From: Shewanella profunda
Lineage (GTDB): Bacteria > Pseudomonadota > Gammaproteobacteria > Enterobacterales > Shewanellaceae
Direction of reading: 5' to 3'
DNA length: 64,000 nt
Assembly: GCF_023283765.1 (NCBI RefSeq)
Contig: NZ_JAKILG010000007.1
Location: 1 to 64,000 of the forward strand
Below, piece by piece: positions 18,186 to 30,046 of the stretch (its first letter is position 1; every line of letters begins with the position of its first letter). The translations under genes were made by a program, and so were the position numbers. The notes beneath the pieces are model-generated. The model saw nothing but the letters and a program-made list of their open reading frames with translations. It had not been told where the DNA came from and searched no databases.

Positions 18186-20714
18186 TTACAGCTTCCAAAT
18201 CTCATCGCGATAACCTGCAATCGTTACATCACTTGAAAACCGACCACTGGCTGCGGTATTACGAATACTCATCTGTGTCCACAGCTTGGGATCTTTATAA
18301 ACGCGAGCAACCGCTTCTTGGGCTGTGCGATAACTATCAAAATCCGCCGCCGTCATCCAAGGATCGTCACCACACTCAATGGACGCGATAATAGGATCGA
18401 AAATCCCCGGTTCGAGTAAATTGAAATGGCCACTTTTCAGCAGCGTCATGACTTCGGATAATGCCGGTGAGTCGGCGATAGTTTGCTTCGGTTGGTAATT
18501 GCTACGCATCTGCCCTACTTGTTCGGCATTAAGCCCAAATAGGAAGAAATTGTCCGCACCAACTTCTTCAAGCATTTCGATATTCGCGCCATCTAAAGTG
18601 CCTATGGTGAGCGCGCCATTCATCATAAATTTCATATTGCCCGTACCGGAAGCCTCTTTACCGGCAGTCGAAATTTGTTCCGACAGATCGGTACCAGGAC
18701 AGATTTTTTCCATGGCACTGACGTTGTAATTGGGCAAAAACGCAAAACGCAAATAAGGGGCAACCAAAGGATCAGAGTTGACCATATGCGCCACATTGCT
18801 AGCGAGTTTGATGACAAGTTTTGCCATAAAGTAACCGGGAGCGGCCTTACCACCAATTAATACGCAGCGCGGTACCATATTTTCGGTGTGGCCTTGCTGG
18901 ATCTGATGATAGAGATGGATAACATGTAAGATATTGAGTAGTTGGCGTTTATACTCATGGATACGTTTCACCTGCACATCGAACAACATGCTAGGGTCGA
19001 ACTCGACCGCACATTCCTTGGCGATCATCTTCGCAAGCAGCACCTTATTGGCTTGCTTCACCTCGCGCCATTTTTGAATAAAACTCGCATCTTGGGTTAA
19101 GGCATTCAGCGCCGTCAATTGGCTTAAATCCGTCACCCATTGATGACCCAAATGGGTGGTCAATAGTTTTGCTAATGCAGGATTACAATGGGCCAACCAT
19201 CGTCTTGGGGTAACACCATTGGTACGATTATTAAACTTATGGGGCCACAGGGTATAAAAGTCATTAAAGAGACCTGATTTCAGCAGTTGCGTGTGCAATC
19301 CAGCCACACCGTTTACTGAGAAACTCGCTACAATCGCCAGATAAGCCATGCGCACATGGGGATATGGGCCATCTTGAATAATCGACATACTCGTGAGCTT
19401 CTCACTGTCCCCCGGCCAATGGTGGGCAACAATATCTAAGTAGCGTGCATTGATTTCATAGATAATTTCTAAAATGCGCGGCAACATTAATGCCATCATT
19501 CGCACAGGCCAACGCTCTAAAGCCTCGGGCAACAGGGTATGGTTAGTATAAGCCATGGTCTGACTGGTAATCGCCCACGCACTTTCCCATTCCAAACCGT
19601 ATTCGTCGATCAATAAACGCATCAACTCAGGCACGGCAATACTGGGATGAGTGTCGTTCAGCTGCATCACATTTTTAGCGGCAAACTGAGTGAAATCATG
19701 ACCATGACGACTCACCCAACGTTTAAGCAAATCCTGCAAACTGGCGGAGGATAAGAAGTATTGTTGACGTAATCGCAGTTCTTTGCCGTTCTCGCTCGCA
19801 TCGTTGGGATAGAGCACCATAGTGATCTGTTCCGCCAAGTTTTTACGGGCCACGGCTTCTGTGTAGTCACCTTGGTTAAATTCGGCTAAATCAAAATCAT
19901 CGGTCGCTTCAGCCTTCCACAATCTCAGGGTATTAACGCGACCATTACGGTAGCCCGGCACGGGCATATCATAGGCAACAGCAAGCACATCTTGGGTGTC
20001 GACCCAAATCATATGCCTGCGCCCTTGTTTATCCACATAGGATTCGGTGTGGCCAAAAAAGGGCACAGTGACATTGTGATTTGGCACTCGCACTTCCCAC
20101 GGATTCCCCTCACGCAACCAGCGATCTGGACGTTCAACCTGATACCCATCAACAATCTTTTGGGCAAACATGCCATATTCATAACGAATACCGTAACCCG
20201 TTACCGACAAGTCCATGCTGGCGCAGCTATCAAGAAAACACGCCGCAAGGCGACCTAGACCACCATTGCCTAAACCTGCGTCATGCTCGGCTTCTTCCAA
20301 CTCCTCAAGCGTGACAGCATACTTGCTAAGCGCATCTCTGCTTTCATCTTGTAAATCAAGGCTTAATAACGCATTCCCTAACGCCCGACCCATTAAAAAT
20401 TCCAGTGATAGATAAACCACTTGCTTACGCTCAAAACGACTGTCGTTCAATCTGGTTTGGCGCCAGTTATCTAGCATTTGCTCCTTAACACTAATAGCTA
20501 AGGCTTGAAACAACTCACAACTCACGCCTTGCCCACGGCTTAAGCCATAACGCACATGGCGCTCAAAGGATGCAGGCAGTGCATCGCAGGGTTCACAGGG
20601 TACTGCAGCGGGTTTAGTTTTCCCTCCCGATGCCTTAGTCGCCGTAGCCTTTGTAGCACGCTTTGGCGCTTTGGCATCGCTGGTTTTTTGGCTCAGCTCA
20701 CTGTCATCGCTCAT
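18186..20714 (-). CDS. glgP: Glycogen phosphorylase
   Basis: An 842-residue GT35 phosphorylase releasing glucose-1-phosphate from glycogen. The pyridoxal phosphate lysine sits in EASGTGNMKFMMNGAL, and GNGGLGRLAACFLDS and QLNDTHPSIAVPELMR are family signatures. Residues 1-40 form a Lys/Ala/Thr-rich extension (SQKTSDAKAPKRATKATATK) before the catalytic core. The SD AAGGAGT overlaps the glgX stop region: glgX ends 2 bp upstream, so the two are tightly coupled. Confidence 0.96.
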   Translation of the reverse strand: MSDDSELSQKTSDAKAPKRATKATATKASGGKTKPAAVPCEPCDALPASFERHVRYGLSRGQGVSCELFQALAISVKEQMLDNWRQTRLNDSRFERKQVVYLSLEFLMGRALGNALLSLDLQDESRDALSKYAVTLEELEEAEHDAGLGNGGLGRLAACFLDSCASMDLSVTGYGIRYEYGMFAQKIVDGYQVERPDRWLREGNPWEVRVPNHNVTVPFFGHTESYVDKQGRRHMIWVDTQDVLAVAYDMPVPGYRNGRVNTLRLWKAEATDDFDLAEFNQGDYTEAVARKNLAEQITMVLYPNDASENGKELRLRQQYFLSSASLQDLLKRWVSRHGHDFTQFAAKNVMQLNDTHPSIAVPELMRLLIDEYGLEWESAWAITSQTMAYTNHTLLPEALERWPVRMMALMLPRILEIIYEINARYLDIVAHHWPGDSEKLTSMSIIQDGPYPHVRMAYLAIVASFSVNGVAGLHTQLLKSGLFNDFYTLWPHKFNNRTNGVTPRRWLAHCNPALAKLLTTHLGHQWVTDLSQLTALNALTQDASFIQKWREVKQANKVLLAKMIAKECAVEFDPSMLFDVQVKRIHEYKRQLLNILHVIHLYHQIQQGHTENMVPRCVLIGGKAAPGYFMAKLVIKLASNVAHMVNSDPLVAPYLRFAFLPNYNVSAMEKICPGTDLSEQISTAGKEASGTGNMKFMMNGALTIGTLDGANIEMLEEVGADNFFLFGLNAEQVGQMRSNYQPKQTIADSPALSEVMTLLKSGHFNLLEPGIFDPIIASIECGDDPWMTAADFDSYRTAQEAVARVYKDPKLWTQMSIRNTAASGRFSSDVTIAGYRDEIWKL

Positions 20715-20716
20715 AA

Positions 20717-22924
20717 TTAACTCCTTATAAAATCAGCATAAAATAGCATAAGACTGCGATCTTCTAGTAAGTATCGAGTCGATGAGTTCTGAGCATCCAG
20801 CGGCTCAGTTTGAAGGGGGGATGGCATCTCTAATTGGGTATGAATAAGGCATTGCCACGGACTTAAATGGGCAAGTGTGGGCGTTGTAAAGACCAAGGGA
20901 TTATCATCGGCATTGACCATTAATAGCAGTGCTTGCTGGATCTCAACACCTTCACGACAACCCTGTAAATCACCAGATAAGACAACGCAGAGGCTACGGC
21001 ACATGGATTCGCTCCACAGACTCTTAGTCATTTGTTCACCTTGACGGCTAAACCAATCTAAACGGGCACCGGACGCTTCTAAAGGTTGAGCCAATAATTG
21101 CTCGTGAATAAAGCGTTTAGCACACAGAAGTGGAAACCGTTTACGCAGGGCGATTAACTTTTGGGTAAAACCTAAGAGCTCCCTGTCCATACCTGCCACC
21201 GACCAATCGAACCAATTGAGCGCATTGTCTTGGCAGTAAGCGTTATTGTTCCCTAACTGGGTGCGCCCAGTTTCATCACCACTAAGCAACATAGGTACAC
21301 CTTGGGACAAAAATAACGTTGTCAAAAGATTGCGTTGCTGACGACTGCGAAGCGCTAAAATGTGCGGATCTGAGGTTTGCCCCTCAACCCCATAGTGATA
21401 ACTTAAGTTTTCTTGGTGGCCATCCCGATTATCTTCTCCATTAGCAAGGTTGTGTCTCTGGGCGTAACTCACTAAATCTCTTAGGGTAAATCCATCATGA
21501 CTCGTTAGAAAGTTGATACTGGCAGCTGGCGGACGCCCACTGTGCTCAAAGAAATCCCCCGAACCATGAAAACGCCGCGCAAACTCGGGCAACATACCGT
21601 GATCGCCGCGCCAAAAGCGCCGCATCGTATCGCGATATCTGTCATTCCATTCACTAAAGGCCACGGGGAAATTTCCTAACTGATAACCGCCGGGACCAAT
21701 ATCCCAAGGTTCGGCAATCAGCTTCACATGGCACAAGATAGGATCCTGTAGCAACGCATCGAAAAAACCAGAACCGCGGTCAAAGCCATAGGCTTCTCGC
21801 CCAAGGCAGGCGGCTAAATCGAACCTAAAACCATCCACGCCCATGACTTCGACCCAGTAACGCAGGGAGTCGAGCACCAACTGCAACATACGTGGATGAT
21901 TGATATTTAACGTGTTTCCACAACCGGTATCATTGATGTAAAAGCGTTTATCATTTGGATGTAAACGGTAGTAGCTAAGGTTATCTATACCGCGAAAACT
22001 GAAAGTGGGACCGAGTCGACTGCCTTCTGCACTATGGTTATAGACCACATCAAGGATGACTTCTATGCCTGCGCCATGGAGCGTATCAACCATGGCGCGA
22101 AACTCACCTATGTCATCGGAAGATAAGTAACTGGTCTCAGGTGCAAAAAAGCCAATGCTGTTGTAACCCCAATAGTTAGTCAGCTGTTTTTCAAGCAAAA
22201 AGGGTTCAGTAAAAAAGGATTGCACAGGGAGCAGTTCAACGCAGGTCACTCCAAGTTCAACTAAGTAATCGATAGCAGGCTGGGAAGCCAATCCGGCAAA
22301 GGTGCCCCGCTGCTTTTCATCGATTGTTGGATGCGATGCCGTAAATCCCTTAAGGTGCATCTCATAGATAATGCTTTGCTCTAACGGTTTAGGCTTAAAG
22401 TCGCGCGCAAGCGGCTGGATTTCAGCCGTTGCCATCAAGGACCGAATATCCACCACTTTACATTTAGGCACATAGGCTGCGTTATCTAAGGTACTGAATG
22501 ATAAATCTTCATTGATATTATTTAACTCATATCCGTAGTTAGCGTTATGGTGCTGATACAGACCAACCAATTGGCGAGCATAGGGATCTTGCAGCAATTT
22601 ATAGGGATTAAATCTGTGCCCAAGCTGCGGCTCATAGAGACCATAAACACGATAACCATAGAGTTGCCCCGGCTTTAAGCCACACACATAGCAATGCCAG
22701 ATCTGCTGGGTTTGCTCGCTAAAAGCAATACGATAAATTTCACTGTCACCTTTATCGTCAAATAAGCACAGTTCAACTCCAGTCGCATTGGCGGAAAATA
22801 ACGCAAAATTAACCCCGCTATCATCAACGGTCGCACCTAAGGGAAAAGGTTTGCCTGCCGCAAGCTCAAATGGCAAGTCGGTGCTCGTCGCAGGTAAAGG
22901 AGCAGCCATTTGTCTTGCTGTCAT
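20717..22924 (-). CDS. glgX: Glycogen debranching enzyme GlgX
   Basis: A GH13 isoamylase-type enzyme that trims limit-dextrin branches. I chose the ATG at 22922-22924 because it overlaps the glgB stop as ATGA and gives [14 protein letters not shown], 735 residues; the open frame extends further into glgB. An N-terminal CBM48-like domain ([21 protein letters not shown]) precedes the barrel with [19 protein letters not shown] (nucleophile Asp), AEPWDIG and [12 protein letters not shown]. Coupled to glgB and glgP. Confidence 0.94.
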   Translation of the reverse strand: MTARQMAAPLPATSTDLPFELAAGKPFPLGATVDDSGVNFALFSANATGVELCLFDDKGDSEIYRIAFSEQTQQIWHCYVCGLKPGQLYGYRVYGLYEPQLGHRFNPYKLLQDPYARQLVGLYQHHNANYGYELNNINEDLSFSTLDNAAYVPKCKVVDIRSLMATAEIQPLARDFKPKPLEQSIIYEMHLKGFTASHPTIDEKQRGTFAGLASQPAIDYLVELGVTCVELLPVQSFFTEPFLLEKQLTNYWGYNSIGFFAPETSYLSSDDIGEFRAMVDTLHGAGIEVILDVVYNHSAEGSRLGPTFSFRGIDNLSYYRLHPNDKRFYINDTGCGNTLNINHPRMLQLVLDSLRYWVEVMGVDGFRFDLAACLGREAYGFDRGSGFFDALLQDPILCHVKLIAEPWDIGPGGYQLGNFPVAFSEWNDRYRDTMRRFWRGDHGMLPEFARRFHGSGDFFEHSGRPPAASINFLTSHDGFTLRDLVSYAQRHNLANGEDNRDGHQENLSYHYGVEGQTSDPHILALRSRQQRNLLTTLFLSQGVPMLLSGDETGRTQLGNNNAYCQDNALNWFDWSVAGMDRELLGFTQKLIALRKRFPLLCAKRFIHEQLLAQPLEASGARLDWFSRQGEQMTKSLWSESMCRSLCVVLSGDLQGCREGVEIQQALLLMVNADDNPLVFTTPTLAHLSPWQCLIHTQLEMPSPLQTEPLDAQNSSTRYLLEDRSLMLFYADFIRS

Positions 22925-25158
22925 CTTCTTTTGACCTCGGCGTGATTGGCTGCAGGTCCAAGGACTAAGCAGCCAAGGGGTGGCACAGTAATAAGCGCAC
23001 TCGATTCCATACCCTGCCATGGTTCACTTTGAGCAACCACGAGACCCGCATTACCTTGATTGCTACCACCATAGAGATAGCTATCGCTATTGAGGTATTC
23101 GCAAAAATCCCCCGCTTGGGGTAAACCGATGCGAAATCCATGGTGAACATTGGGCGTCATATTGATCACAAAAACGAGGGGCGCATCCCCCGCAAGACCG
23201 TACCGGACAAAGGTAAAAATACTGTCGCGGCCATTATCGCAGTCGAGCCAACGAAAACCTGCGGGTTGGTAGTCAAGCACTGATAACGCAGACATTTCTT
23301 GGTATAAATGATTCAGATCCTTAAGCCAGCGCTGCACCCCTTGGTGTGGCTCAAACGCCAACAGATGCCAATCCAAACTGTGGTTATGATCCCACTCCTC
23401 CCTCTGAGCAAATTCACTGCCCATAAACAGCAGTTTCTTACCAGGATGTCCCCACATAAAACCGTAATAAGCACGCAAAGTAGCAAATTTTTGCCAATCG
23501 TCACCGGGAATTTTATTCAGTAGCGAGCCCTTACCATGGACCACTTCATCATGGCTCACCGACAACATAAATTGCTCGGTATAGGCATACATTAAACTGA
23601 AGGTCAGTTGATGATGATGGTATTGACGATAAATGGGATCACGGCCCAAGTAACTTAGGCTGTCATTCATCCAACCCATATTCCATTTAAAGCCAAAGCC
23701 CAACCCATGATGATCCGTAGGTTTAGTGACCCCTGCAAAGGCGGTCGACTCTTCAGCTATCATGCAAATACCGGGGAAGGCTTGATAAAGGCGTTGATTA
23801 AGCATTTGCAGAAAACTGATGGCTTCGAGGTTTTCCCGCCCACCATAGGCATTAGGTAGCCATTGACCCGGCTCACGGCTGTAATCAAGGTACAACATTG
23901 AAGATACAGCATCGAGCCTCAATCCATCGAAATGAAACTCACGCAGCCAATAGCAAGCATTGCTCAGTAAAAAGCTACGCACTTCGCCTCGGCCATAGTT
24001 ATAAATTAGCGTGTCCCAGTCTGGATGCATGCCCTTACGCGGATCTTCATGTTCATACAAGCAAGTGCCATCAAAACGCACTAAACCATGGGGATCTTTA
24101 GGGAAATGTGCTGCTACCCAGTCGAGAACAACGCCGATATCCGCCTGATGGCAGGCATCCACAAAAGCTTTAAGACCATTAGCATCACCAAATCTATGGG
24201 TCGGAGCATAGAGGCCAACAGGCTGATATCCCCATGATCCATCAAAGGGGTATTCACTAATGGGCATCAATTCAATGTGGGTGAAACCTTGCTCCTTTAC
24301 ATAGGGGATAAGTTGTTCAATTAAGTCTTGATAATCAAGATAGTGTTCACCATGAACCCCCTTACGTCGCCATGAACCTAAGTAAACTTCATAAATCGCC
24401 ATTGGGGCTTTATGCCAAGCCGTTACCGCTCGTTTTTCCATCCATGACGTATCTTTCCAGCTGTGTTTACATTTCTTAGGAACGACGGAAGCATTGTGCG
24501 GGGCACACTCCATTTGGGTCGCCATAGGATCAGATTTTGTGTGGCGTTCACCATTTTGGTGAACCAAATCAAATTTGTAGTGGGCACCTTCGGCCACATT
24601 CGGCAAAAAAATCTCCCACAGGCCATTGGCTATATGTTGGCGCATCACATGGCGGGTATCGTCCCAAAGGTTAAAATCACCCACCACAGAAACCCGCTTA
24701 GCATTAGGCGCCCATACGCAAAAATGTACCCCTTCAATACCGTCAACCTTGCGCCAATTAGCCCCTAAAAACTCGTAGGCTCGCTCTGCACTACCTTCAC
24801 CAAACAGATATAAATCATCGGCACAGAGTAAAGGACCAAATTGATAGGGGTCGACAATGTCTAATTGGCTAAGCGGATATTGTATTCTCAACAGGTACAG
24901 AAATGGCTTAACTCGCCGCCCCATAGTGCCCGCAAATAGGCCCGCATCATTGACCTTCTCAAGACTTGCCACCCTACGGCCATCTTTAATGCTGATCACA
25001 TCAACCTTGAGAGCATTGCGTAAAAAACACCTAACAATTAAAGATTTACTATCTTCTGAACTGTGCATGCCTAAGAGTGAAAATACGTCCGTATATTGAC
25101 CGTTGAGCAGCGCCACATCGGCGCCGTTATAGAAGTAAGCATTGGCTTGAGTCATCAT
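22921..25158 (-). CDS. glgB: 1,4-alpha-glucan branching enzyme
   Basis: A 745-residue GH13 enzyme forming alpha-1,6 branches. The ATG at 25156-25158 follows GGAAGC by 6 nt; a TTG 18 nt upstream is less likely. The N-terminal GlgB domain ([13 protein letters not shown]) and CBM48 ([18 protein letters not shown]) come first, then the barrel with [36 protein letters not shown] and [14 protein letters not shown]. The length is that of full two-domain N-terminal forms. It follows malQ by 65 bp and overlaps glgX by 4 nt. Confidence 0.96.
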   Translation of the reverse strand: MMTQANAYFYNGADVALLNGQYTDVFSLLGMHSSEDSKSLIVRCFLRNALKVDVISIKDGRRVASLEKVNDAGLFAGTMGRRVKPFLYLLRIQYPLSQLDIVDPYQFGPLLCADDLYLFGEGSAERAYEFLGANWRKVDGIEGVHFCVWAPNAKRVSVVGDFNLWDDTRHVMRQHIANGLWEIFLPNVAEGAHYKFDLVHQNGERHTKSDPMATQMECAPHNASVVPKKCKHSWKDTSWMEKRAVTAWHKAPMAIYEVYLGSWRRKGVHGEHYLDYQDLIEQLIPYVKEQGFTHIELMPISEYPFDGSWGYQPVGLYAPTHRFGDANGLKAFVDACHQADIGVVLDWVAAHFPKDPHGLVRFDGTCLYEHEDPRKGMHPDWDTLIYNYGRGEVRSFLLSNACYWLREFHFDGLRLDAVSSMLYLDYSREPGQWLPNAYGGRENLEAISFLQMLNQRLYQAFPGICMIAEESTAFAGVTKPTDHHGLGFGFKWNMGWMNDSLSYLGRDPIYRQYHHHQLTFSLMYAYTEQFMLSVSHDEVVHGKGSLLNKIPGDDWQKFATLRAYYGFMWGHPGKKLLFMGSEFAQREEWDHNHSLDWHLLAFEPHQGVQRWLKDLNHLYQEMSALSVLDYQPAGFRWLDCDNGRDSIFTFVRYGLAGDAPLVFVINMTPNVHHGFRIGLPQAGDFCEYLNSDSYLYGGSNQGNAGLVVAQSEPWQGMESSALITVPPLGCLVLGPAANHAEVKRR

Positions 25159-25223
25159 TTTGCTTCCGTTTATCAATCAATGGTTCAATCGGGTCAGTTT
25201 ATCGATTTTGATAGATTGCATAT

Positions 25224-27482
25224 TTAGTGAGGCAACTGCCTCGCGGCCGCGATATTTTGTAATCGCTGCCGGATCTCGGGCATGTTTACCACTTGTTTAA
25301 TCCCTTGGGGTAAACGTCTTTGCCAATTAGGGTATTCGAGCCAAGTGCCAGGAATATTAACCGCATAACTATCGGCTAAAAGATCACACCATTGCACGCT
25401 GTAAAGCGCACTGTTACCCGAGGCTCCCAAGGTCATCCATGCCGTTAATAAGCTTGATATATCAATATCCTGAAGTGTTGTTTCAGGCAATAAACCTTGA
25501 TGAACTAAAAGGGATAATAACTGCTGTTTTTCATGCTCTCGCCCTGCTAAGGCATTAGCTAATTGCTCGTCGGTTTCGAGCAGGGCTAATTTCCGCCTTA
25601 GGTGTAAATCACTTCCACTCCACCAAGCGACCAATGTTGGCACATCGTGGTTGGCAAGCATCATTAAACTCTGGGACTTGTACTGACTGGGTGGTTTAAA
25701 ACCTTGATGATCCCTGCAAAAATAGAACAACTCGTTAGAGTAAATCCCTGCGTTATAGAGTCGATCAATAATATCAGGAGGCACTAGCCCTAAATCTTCC
25801 CCAATCACCACACAGCGGGCTCGTTGGCTTTCAAGGCATACAATGGCAAGCAAGGTTTCAACGGGGTAATAAACATAGGCGCCCTTGCCTAAATTTTTAT
25901 CAAGCGGCCACCACCATAAACGCAGCAATCCCATCACGTGGTCAATTCGCAGTGCACCACAATGTTCCATATTGGCGCGCATAAGATCGATAAAATGGCG
26001 GAAATGATGTTGCTTGAGTTTAATAGGGTCTAATGGGGTTAATCCCCAATTTTGTCCCTGTGGCGCAAAGGGATCCGGCGGTGCACCTATACTGACATTC
26101 AAACAAAATTGCTCCACATTGGCTTGAACTTCTACCCCGTGAAGCGCAGCACCAACGGCAAGATCGCGAATTAGGCCTATCCCCATTCCCGCTTCTTTGG
26201 CTTTTAATTGGCAAAGCTCTAATTGGCTTTCCGCTATAAATTGTAAGTACAGATAAAACCCTTCGTTCTGAGCAATCTCCCTTGGGCTTCTAATGGATTC
26301 GGCTTTGGCAAATTCCAGCAGCGCTGTGCCCTGCTCAGCCACAAAGTCATGGAAACGCTTTGCTCTGGGAGTTTGTAGCGCTAAATGCCTCTCACAGAAT
26401 AGGGAGTATAAACGAGCAAAAGCACGATATTTAAGCTCACTTATTTTAGGGTAGTCGAGCCAATTATCCTGGTTAAGTGTGGTAATCGCCTCCTGCCAGC
26501 TCGATGAGGCAAACTCAGTGGCGAGTAGTGCGTACTCCGGCACACTTTGCAATTGAATATAAAGGGGATTAAGTCGCCGGCGATCGCAAGGGCTGTAGGG
26601 GCTTGGATGCTCAGGTGCCGCAATATCAAGCGCATGTAGAGGATTAAGTTGAATAAAATCAGCGCCCTGTGCTGCAATTAGGGCTATTAGTGCCTCAAGA
26701 TCACCAAAGTCACCCATTCCCCATTGGGCTTCACTGCGTAAACTGTAGAGCTGAATACTCACTCCCCATGGTTTATGGCGTTTACCTTGGATAGCCGCAC
26801 TGAGCACTCCTTGATACGCCACACGTGGAGCCACCATTAGAGTGCCATGAAATGTCTGTGTATCTAAAAGCGCATTACTGATGAGTGCGGATGGCGGTTG
26901 TAATACAAAAGTAACCGTATGGTAACCTAAACCTAATACGGGAAAATCACTTGGTCCTTCATCGGTAATTCCTGTTTGAGTGCAAGGTTTATTGGTTTTT
27001 ACATCATAGGTTTTTACATCATACTCAACTAAATCAAGCCGATATTGTATATATTGACGCTCACTACCTTGTATCTCTGGAATACGATAATCCCCAACCA
27101 CTTTAAGTGCCGAAAATGGCACATTAAATACGATTGGCTCACCATGCTCACAATGGATAGTAATATTTAAATCGGTATTGTAACTATGGGGTAGATAGAG
27201 GCTGATCCAAGGTTCATCGACAAAACACCACTGAAACTCAGGTAATACTTGAGTCCAGGGAAGAGCATCAAGCTCATAGATTTGTCCTGCAATCGACTCA
27301 TCACTGAATAAAGCTTGCGTGACTGACACGTCCATTGTCTCGCTGGCAACCTGAGTGTTATCCAGTAACATACAAGTTAAAATACCTTGCCTATCGGTTT
27401 CAGAAATGCGGTTATACTGGCCAAAGCAGTCAGTAAATTCTGCTCCAACCCCTCGTAAATACAGCAACTTCTCCAGCCCCAT
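25224..27482 (-). CDS. malQ: 4-alpha-glucanotransferase (amylomaltase)
   Basis: A 752-residue GH77 enzyme that transfers maltosyl units between glucans, recycling maltodextrins. Recognisable are PWGVSIQLYSLRSEAQWGMG, the nucleophile region CGALRIDHVMGLLRLWWWP, VIGEDLGLVP and LMMLANHDVPTLVAWW. The start ATG at 27480-27482 follows GGAGG. It is the first gene of the glycogen block, so the operon promoter is expected in the 540-bp gap upstream. Pairing malQ with glgBXPCA suggests that maltodextrin and glycogen metabolism are run together. Confidence 0.94.
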   Translation of the reverse strand: MGLEKLLYLRGVGAEFTDCFGQYNRISETDRQGILTCMLLDNTQVASETMDVSVTQALFSDESIAGQIYELDALPWTQVLPEFQWCFVDEPWISLYLPHSYNTDLNITIHCEHGEPIVFNVPFSALKVVGDYRIPEIQGSERQYIQYRLDLVEYDVKTYDVKTNKPCTQTGITDEGPSDFPVLGLGYHTVTFVLQPPSALISNALLDTQTFHGTLMVAPRVAYQGVLSAAIQGKRHKPWGVSIQLYSLRSEAQWGMGDFGDLEALIALIAAQGADFIQLNPLHALDIAAPEHPSPYSPCDRRRLNPLYIQLQSVPEYALLATEFASSSWQEAITTLNQDNWLDYPKISELKYRAFARLYSLFCERHLALQTPRAKRFHDFVAEQGTALLEFAKAESIRSPREIAQNEGFYLYLQFIAESQLELCQLKAKEAGMGIGLIRDLAVGAALHGVEVQANVEQFCLNVSIGAPPDPFAPQGQNWGLTPLDPIKLKQHHFRHFIDLMRANMEHCGALRIDHVMGLLRLWWWPLDKNLGKGAYVYYPVETLLAIVCLESQRARCVVIGEDLGLVPPDIIDRLYNAGIYSNELFYFCRDHQGFKPPSQYKSQSLMMLANHDVPTLVAWWSGSDLHLRRKLALLETDEQLANALAGREHEKQQLLSLLVHQGLLPETTLQDIDISSLLTAWMTLGASGNSALYSVQWCDLLADSYAVNIPGTWLEYPNWQRRLPQGIKQVVNMPEIRQRLQNIAAARQLPH

Positions 27483-28022
27483 ATTTGTCGCCTCCGCGAC
27501 TGCTCATCCATAGCGTTAGATAGGCAGTAACCATGCCAGCACAAAATAACAACATGACGACAGATTTATGTCAGCCAAATGACAGAAAAGATAATTTATA
27601 AATCAGTCAGTTGAATATTTATTCCTAGTAATAAAAGAAAATACAGTGACGTTAAAATGGATATCAGGTCCCTTTAATGCACCAAATTAAAGCGCTAAAT
27701 GTTATAAAAAGGTGCAATGCGCCGAAAAAGCGCGCAGGTTTAGATTATATGAAAACCCATAGAGAGTGCTAGAGCAAACAGGTTTCCACCCTAATCTTTT
27801 AAGCATTTTGTTTCACACCCAACTATGCCCGCAACCAATAAAAAAGCTGCAACACTTTGTATCAATAGTATTTTTTAGCTTGAACTTGGGTTGTATCCTC
27901 TGTCACCATTCACTAAAGAGCAAAAAAGAAACATAGGGCCACCATATAGCTATCAATCATAGAGCTAAGTTTTAAGCCTATTTATAGCTTATAGCGACAA
28001 TAACTCACGGTAAGGATATAAG
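27483..28022. promoter_or_regulatory. Divergent 540-bp region, malQ/glycogen operon and cyclophilin gene
   Basis: Both promoters should lie here. The sequence is AT-rich with several A/T runs (27590-27720). I see no clear CRP, Fur or other operator and no riboswitch. The AAGGATATAAG before ATG 28023 is the cyclophilin ribosome site. Confidence 0.35.
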
Positions 28023-28655
28023 ATGAAGGCGTTAACAGGATTCGTCTTTACAGGCGGCTTAGCCATAGCGTTAATGGGATGTGGTGGAAGTGATGATGGA
28101 TCAACAGCAATACCACCCACACCGAATCCAATGCCGCCATCATTATCAGCAGACATTTGCTACCTTATGAGCACCTCTAAAGGTGAATTCACGCTGGCCG
28201 TAGATCTGACAAATATGCCCATCACTGGGGGAAACTTTAAACGCTATGTTGATAAGTCATTCTATAACGCAACTTTATTCCATAGAACCGTCAATAACTT
28301 TGTCATTCAAGGTGGTGGATTTACCACAGGATTAAACGCTAAAGCTACAGATGCACCAATTAACAACGAGGCTGTGGTTGGGATAAGCAATAAACGCGGC
28401 ACTGTTGCCATGGCTCGAACCAAGGCACCAAACTCCGCTACCTCCCAGTTTTTTATCAATATATTGGATAATCCACAACTGGATGCATCCAGCAGCAGTT
28501 ATGGCTATGCGGTATTTGGTAAAGTGGTCGAGGGGATGGATGTGGTCGATCAAATAAGCATAGTGCCAACAAAGACAATCGATGGCTTTGTTGAAACACC
28601 AATGCAGGAAATTCTTATTAACACTGTGTCTGAAACCAGCTGTCCAGCTGATTAA
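28023..28655 (+). CDS. Cyclophilin-type peptidyl-prolyl isomerase lipoprotein
   Basis: A 210-residue protein with a lipoprotein signal (MKALTGFVFTGGLAIALMGC, lipobox LMGC) and a Gly/Ser/Pro linker, followed by a small PpiA/PpiB-like cyclophilin domain: FKRYVDKSFYNATLFHRTVNNF, VIQGGGF, NSATSQFFINI. The FHR and SQFFIN motifs of the active site are intact. It should catalyse prolyl isomerisation at the outer or inner membrane face of the periplasm. Classic family members are soluble; lipid anchoring is a variation. Confidence 0.88.
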   Translation: MKALTGFVFTGGLAIALMGCGGSDDGSTAIPPTPNPMPPSLSADICYLMSTSKGEFTLAVDLTNMPITGGNFKRYVDKSFYNATLFHRTVNNFVIQGGGFTTGLNAKATDAPINNEAVVGISNKRGTVAMARTKAPNSATSQFFINILDNPQLDASSSSYGYAVFGKVVEGMDVVDQISIVPTKTIDGFVETPMQEILINTVSETSCPAD

Positions 28656-28748
28656 GTACTGCGGGAATGGTATGCCATTTAAGCCAATTCGGCACAAAAG
28701 TAGAGTGCCTGAGGCTCAGAACCGATTAGATAAGTAACAAAATTGCCA

Positions 28749-29225
28749 TCACTCGTCTCCTTGGATTTTCCCCACCAAGAGCATAGGTGCTGCATCTATT
28801 TTATCGGCATCCATCATAGCCGCTATACGCTCAACAGCAGAAAGCAATTGACTCTGCTCCCACTCTTCAAGGTTTTGATAACGGTTAATAAAGTGTTCTT
28901 GCAACGGTTTAGGTGAATCCTGTAGTAAGGCCCGCCCCGCATCGCTAAGGTATAAATGTACCTTACGTTTATCTGTCTCACTACGCAGACGGATCACTAA
29001 ACCCCGCCCTTCAAGGCGATCGATAATGGTCGTCACAGTGGCAGGACTGAGCGTAATTTCTTCCGCCACGGTTTTCGCCAACGGCGCATCCAATTGGGCG
29101 ATTTTCTGCATCACCATCAATTGCGGCCCAGTTAAACCTGAGTGTTTGTTCAGTTGGCGAGAATGAATGTCGATAGCGCGTATCACTCGGCGCAACGAAA
29201 TGAGCAGTTGTTCGTACTTTTCCAT
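28749..29225 (-). CDS. MarR-family transcriptional regulator
   Basis: About 158 residues (MEKYEQLLISLRRVIRAIDI). The winged helix is clear: LTGPQLMVMQKIA, VAEEITLSPATVTTIIDRLEGRGLVIRLRSETDKRKVHLYLSDAG. The start is uncertain: ATG 29225, ATG 29237 (right behind GGGGAG) or upstream. It lies 100 bp downstream of the porin gene on the same strand and may be part of that transcript. The ligand is unknown; an aromatic or osmolyte signal is possible given the choline genes next door. Confidence 0.85.
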   Translation of the reverse strand: MEKYEQLLISLRRVIRAIDIHSRQLNKHSGLTGPQLMVMQKIAQLDAPLAKTVAEEITLSPATVTTIIDRLEGRGLVIRLRSETDKRKVHLYLSDAGRALLQDSPKPLQEHFINRYQNLEEWEQSQLLSAVERIAAMMDADKIDAAPMLLVGKIQGDE

Positions 29226-29327
29226 CGTTCTTTTCATTCTCCCCATTCTAAGCAACGAGTGCACCTTACCAGAAAGCGCGACTGAACTCACCAAGATGAG
29301 GCACTTTTATGGTAAAAGTCCCTTACA

Positions 29328-30032
29328 TTACAACATGAATTGACGCGATACCGATAACACTAGACGTTCGTCACTGGTATCTAAGTTCATGCTAGTATCT
29401 TCAGCGGCAAGGCTAAAATCGAAGCCACTCCAACTGGTCAGATAGGCGATACGGAAATGATTAAAAGATTTGCCACCATCCCATGACCATTTATCTTCAT
29501 CGAGTGATGTCGAGCGATCCACACTGAAGCGAATATCATGTCCTTCGGCAACGCTAATCGTATGGCCAAGCAACATAGTGTAATGCTCACCACCCAAACC
29601 AAAGTAATCCCATGTATAGGTCAACTTAGCCTCAGAGTGACCCAGTGAACTATCATATCCTAGCTTGCTATACAGCTCAGGATAGTTGTACTCATCGGAA
29701 AACGACTCGCCGTGGTAAGTGTAATAGGCCAGTCCGACATCGAGGCTCAGCTGCTCATTGAGCTGATAAAACTTACCCGCATAGGCATCGAGCTCCAACC
29801 AAGTGTCATCGCTGCCCCCAAAGTCGACGTTCGAGGTAAAACCGCCCACGTACCATCCCGAATCAAAACCGTAATCCAAATTGCCTTGCAGTGCTGGGCC
29901 GTTGTCGGTTTGGCTGACACCGTTAAAGGTGTAATCCGACGTTGCCGTCACAGTGGCCGATAATCCGGCATTGGCCGCTGTCGACATCAATAACAACCCA
30001 CCGGCGACAAGATAAAAACATTTTGATTTCAT
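29328..30032 (-). CDS. TorF-family putative porin
   Basis: A 234-residue outer membrane beta-barrel protein with a signal peptide (MKSKCFYLVAGGLLLMSTAANA). GLSATVTATSDYTFNGVSQTD is the start of the TorF/Gcw_chp family. The C-terminus ends in a beta strand with terminal LSVSRQFML. An alternative ATG at 30047 overlaps the BCCT stop as TAATG, so the two genes are translationally coupled. Coupling to a choline-type transporter suggests that it admits a quaternary amine or related solute. Confidence 0.75.
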   Translation of the reverse strand: MKSKCFYLVAGGLLLMSTAANAGLSATVTATSDYTFNGVSQTDNGPALQGNLDYGFDSGWYVGGFTSNVDFGGSDDTWLELDAYAGKFYQLNEQLSLDVGLAYYTYHGESFSDEYNYPELYSKLGYDSSLGHSEAKLTYTWDYFGLGGEHYTMLLGHTISVAEGHDIRFSVDRSTSLDEDKWSWDGGKSFNHFRIAYLTSWSGFDFSLAAEDTSMNLDTSDERLVLSVSRQFML

Positions 30033-30046
30033 TATTAATTTTTCCA